A stretch of 64,000 nt of DNA from Gonapodya sp. JEL0774 (taxonomy: Eukaryota > Monoblepharomycota > Monoblepharidomycetes > Monoblepharidales > Gonapodyaceae), in assembly GCA_027604505.1 (NCBI GenBank), contig JADIIX010000079.1, forward strand, positions 1-64,000. The letters run 5' to 3'. Positions 61,702 to 64,000 of the stretch are shown here, piece by piece. Position 1 is the first letter of the stretch. The number at the start of each line of letters is the position of its first letter. The translations under genes and the position numbers were made by a program. Below the pieces are notes generated by a model. That model was not told the origin of the DNA. It saw only the letters and a list, made by a program, of their open reading frames with translations, and made no database searches.

Positions 61702-64000
61702 CTATAATGAAGCCTTCACGGCACTAATATCGGCTTCCGAGCTCTTTATGAACTCAAAGCCCTCGAACTTGCCGCTCCGTAGCCAATTTTCAATTTCCTT
61801 TAGATACGCCACCGAACCTGCTCCGAATGCTTGATTCTTGGCTAATCTCCTGCCCACCTGTCCCTCGAGGTTGTAATAGCCCGGAGTGCAATCCTCAAAG
61901 AAGGACTTCCGCATCGCTGCCGTTTTTACACACTTCTCCACCCATTGTTTCTCCATCTGTTCGCTTGCCTCCGCCTCCACAACCCCGTTCCTCATGCAAT
62001 AATCAATGAGCTTCACGATTCCCGTCGCCTGCACTTCGATCGAATGTGGAAGGTTAAAGAACGCCGCGACTTGAGCGTATCCGCGGACGAAGAAGTAATT
62101 AGGAAAGCCACGTGTGTGGAGGCCAAACACGGTTTCTGCTCCGTCGGCCCATTTCTGGTCCAGATCTAGGCCATTACGGCCGAATACTTTGCAAAAAGAT
62201 CGTGCGGTATGGTGTGTTCCATATTCGAAACCTGTGAGTGTAAGGGATGGATTAAGTGGTGTGGATGGCAACTAGTTTGCGCCATTGCTGTCTCCGCACC
62301 TGTGGCAAAGATCAAACAGTCGCATTCGTAAAGTTTTCCGTCGACAACAACGCCAGATTCTGTAAGTCTCTCGACACCCTTAGTGACAAACCGTTACCAC
62401 ATGCCTAAAACAAACAAGCTGTTACGGCAGAGAAATCACCTTCCCAGATGTGTCAACAAGTTCGACATTAGGTCGGTTGAAAGTATCTAAATACTCGTCT
62501 GGAAAACAAGACAAGTTTCATCGCACGAGACCGAATATCGGGCATTCACAGATGCACATACCATGAAAGCAAGGTCTCTGAATTTGATGACCGGATCAAG
62601 ACATGCGAGAGTTCATAAGAAAACGATCGCAATTTTCTTGCGACGGTGCCCCACCTTGCAAAATTGGTTGTACCATGGTTTTAATGCCTCCGCGGTCTTG
62701 GGGTCTTTCACAATGGCATCCTGTCGGGAATTTTCAATTCAATTCAACACCGCGTCAGTGTTTTCCGGGGTAGGTCCACTCGCTCAATCGAAAATGACTC
62801 ACAACTCTTCTCCGAACCCCTTCCATTATTTTGAAGTCCGCCATTTGCAAAATATCGGCGTGCTTCACTGGTGAACCCAGTCGTTTGTTTTCGGCCGCCA
62901 TGCCGCGCATGGTATTAAAGATGGCCGTCCTGATCGGAGACGAATAAAAGAGCTTGCTCACACACTCAAGATATAAACGGAATCGAGCGAGAATCACGCA
63001 CCATCCATCATTGACGAGGTTTTCCTCCACACGCCTGTCGTGGTTTGAGGAGATGAGCGATTGAAGTGGATACGAGGCGGAGTACCCTTCATAGTGGCAC
63101 TCACCCGCCCGTGACACAAAGTTCGAAGTTCATGATTCGTTCTTTTTGCCATCCGGGCTTCAACGATGCGGCCCATTTCGGATCGGTAGCTCGTTGTCCC
63201 CGCTCTGCGACGGATGAGGGTGTTCGCTGGAAGACGTAGAGTTTTTTGGCCCACTCGCCGAGGTAGGGCACGCATTGTACGGATGTTGCTGCGCCGTTGA
63301 GGGTTCAGAATTGATGTAGCTCAAACAAAACGGAACGAACTCACCACCAGTGCCGATGATGCCCACGGTTTTGTCGCGCAAGTTGACGAGACCTCCAAGA
63401 GAGTCACCACCAGTGTATGAGTAATCCCAACGGGACGTGTGCTTCACAGAGAGTGCGTGGCCGTCAGACGAATCGGGAACGGGGGCCGAGAGCCCATAAA
63501 GGTGGAGAGGCTCACGAAAGTTTTGCCCTTGTAATCTTCAATTCCCGGAACACCTTCGACACAGAAATTCATCTTCGTAATTCAGTCTGTCCCTTGCCAA
63601 GACCGAAATCATTCACCTGGAAGTTTCGCTTTATCTAGTCCACCTGTGCACTGGACCACAAAGCGGGCGTTGATGACATCTCCTCTGTCCGTTGTTATGG
63701 TCCAACGGTGAGACCGTTCATCCCACCGAAGACCGGTGCACATGGTGGAGAAGATGGCATGAGGGTGCAAATCGTACTTTCGAGCGATGCGGTCGCAGTG
63801 AGCAAGAACTAATGCAACCAGATAAGTGTACGTGGACGGTGAATAGTCGAAGGCATCCCAAGTGTTCGGCACGAACAGAGTGAGTTTGAAACACAATAGC
63901 ACATACTTTCGGGGGCGCGCGTGTACTTCTCCACCGGCACGTAATTGGTTTCTTCCAAGAGAGGGAGATAAACGTAGCTTTCGATGTCACAGTAGGCTCC
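61702..64000 (-). CDS. Class B flavin monooxygenase (Baeyer-Villiger type), 5' partial
   Basis: The gene runs off the right edge, so the N-terminal FAD GxGxxG is not seen. Visible blocks in order: [20 protein letters not shown] (typical of cyclohexanone/phenylacetone monooxygenase relatives), [57 protein letters not shown] (second nucleotide-binding loop), [29 protein letters not shown], then a Cys-containing [10 protein letters not shown]-like stretch. The last exon (61702-62271) has [20 protein letters not shown] and [12 protein letters not shown], and ends [11 protein letters not shown]. It uses NADPH, FAD and O2 to oxygenate ketones. The reading around 62.3-63.4 kb crosses several short introns not all resolved. 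Its stop is 118 bp from that of the F-box gene. Confidence 0.8.

Overview
The window is nuclear DNA of an intron-rich fungus. Genes carry many short GT-AG introns (mostly about 60-95 bp), intergenic spaces are small, and both strands are used. The mix of secreted pectin methylesterase, Ca-type C-type lectin modules, Thr-rich stalks, HMG-box, F-box and Baeyer-Villiger monooxygenase genes suggests an early-diverging (zoosporic) fungus that lives on plant or algal walls. A pectinase-rich chytrid or monoblepharid relative is my guess, but sequence alone cannot name it. No rRNA, tRNA, CRISPR array or complete transposon was recognised. Most genes had to be rebuilt by joining exons by eye, so outer limits are firmer than every internal junction.

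Layout. 1-2.0 kb: a weak, unrecognised, 5'-truncated gene. 2.1-3.6 kb (minus): an NmrA-like NAD(P)-binding protein. 3.6-6.7 kb: no convincing gene, two hairpins. 6.8-8.5 kb: an ankyrin/coiled-coil/SH3 adaptor. 8.8-12.8 kb: an unrecognised multi-exon gene. 13.1-14.7 kb: a secreted lactonase-type beta-propeller. 15.4-16.8 kb: a protein with two HMG boxes. 16.8-18.2 kb: poly-G low complexity and an assembly gap. 18.2-28.3 kb: one very large secreted protein with three copies of a novel Cys repeat, a Thr/Lys linker and six tandem pectin methylesterase domains. 28.3-31.3 kb: mostly empty, one weak minus-strand candidate. 31.3-33.2 kb: an acyl-CoA thioesterase-like gene. 33.6-38.2 and 39.0-47.3 kb (minus): two tandem paralogues built from signal peptide, PAN/Apple-like modules, C-type lectin domains, Thr-rich stalk, membrane segment and Gly/Ala-rich tail. 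The first carries an in-frame stop. 48.0-50.3 kb: aspartate aminotransferase. 50.8-55.8 kb: a five-part redox fusion. 57.5-59.8 kb (minus): carboxylesterase. 59.9-61.6 kb: F-box/LRR protein. 61.7 kb to the edge (minus): flavin monooxygenase.

The outstanding gene is at 50781-55803. It encodes a class I heme peroxidase, a DOMON cytochrome domain, a cytochrome b561 membrane domain, a cytochrome b5 domain and a cytochrome-b5-reductase-like FAD/NAD(P)H module. The peroxidase/DOMON and b5/reductase junctions each lie inside a single exon, and the b561 links are conventional splices. The order makes a self-contained electron relay from cytosolic NAD(P)H across the plasma membrane to an outer peroxidase that keeps the cytochrome-c-peroxidase proximal His-Asp-Trp set. 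Around it the window is rich in surface and secreted functions (pectin attack, lectin receptors, lactonase, esterase), which fits a cell interacting with plant or algal polymers and peroxide.
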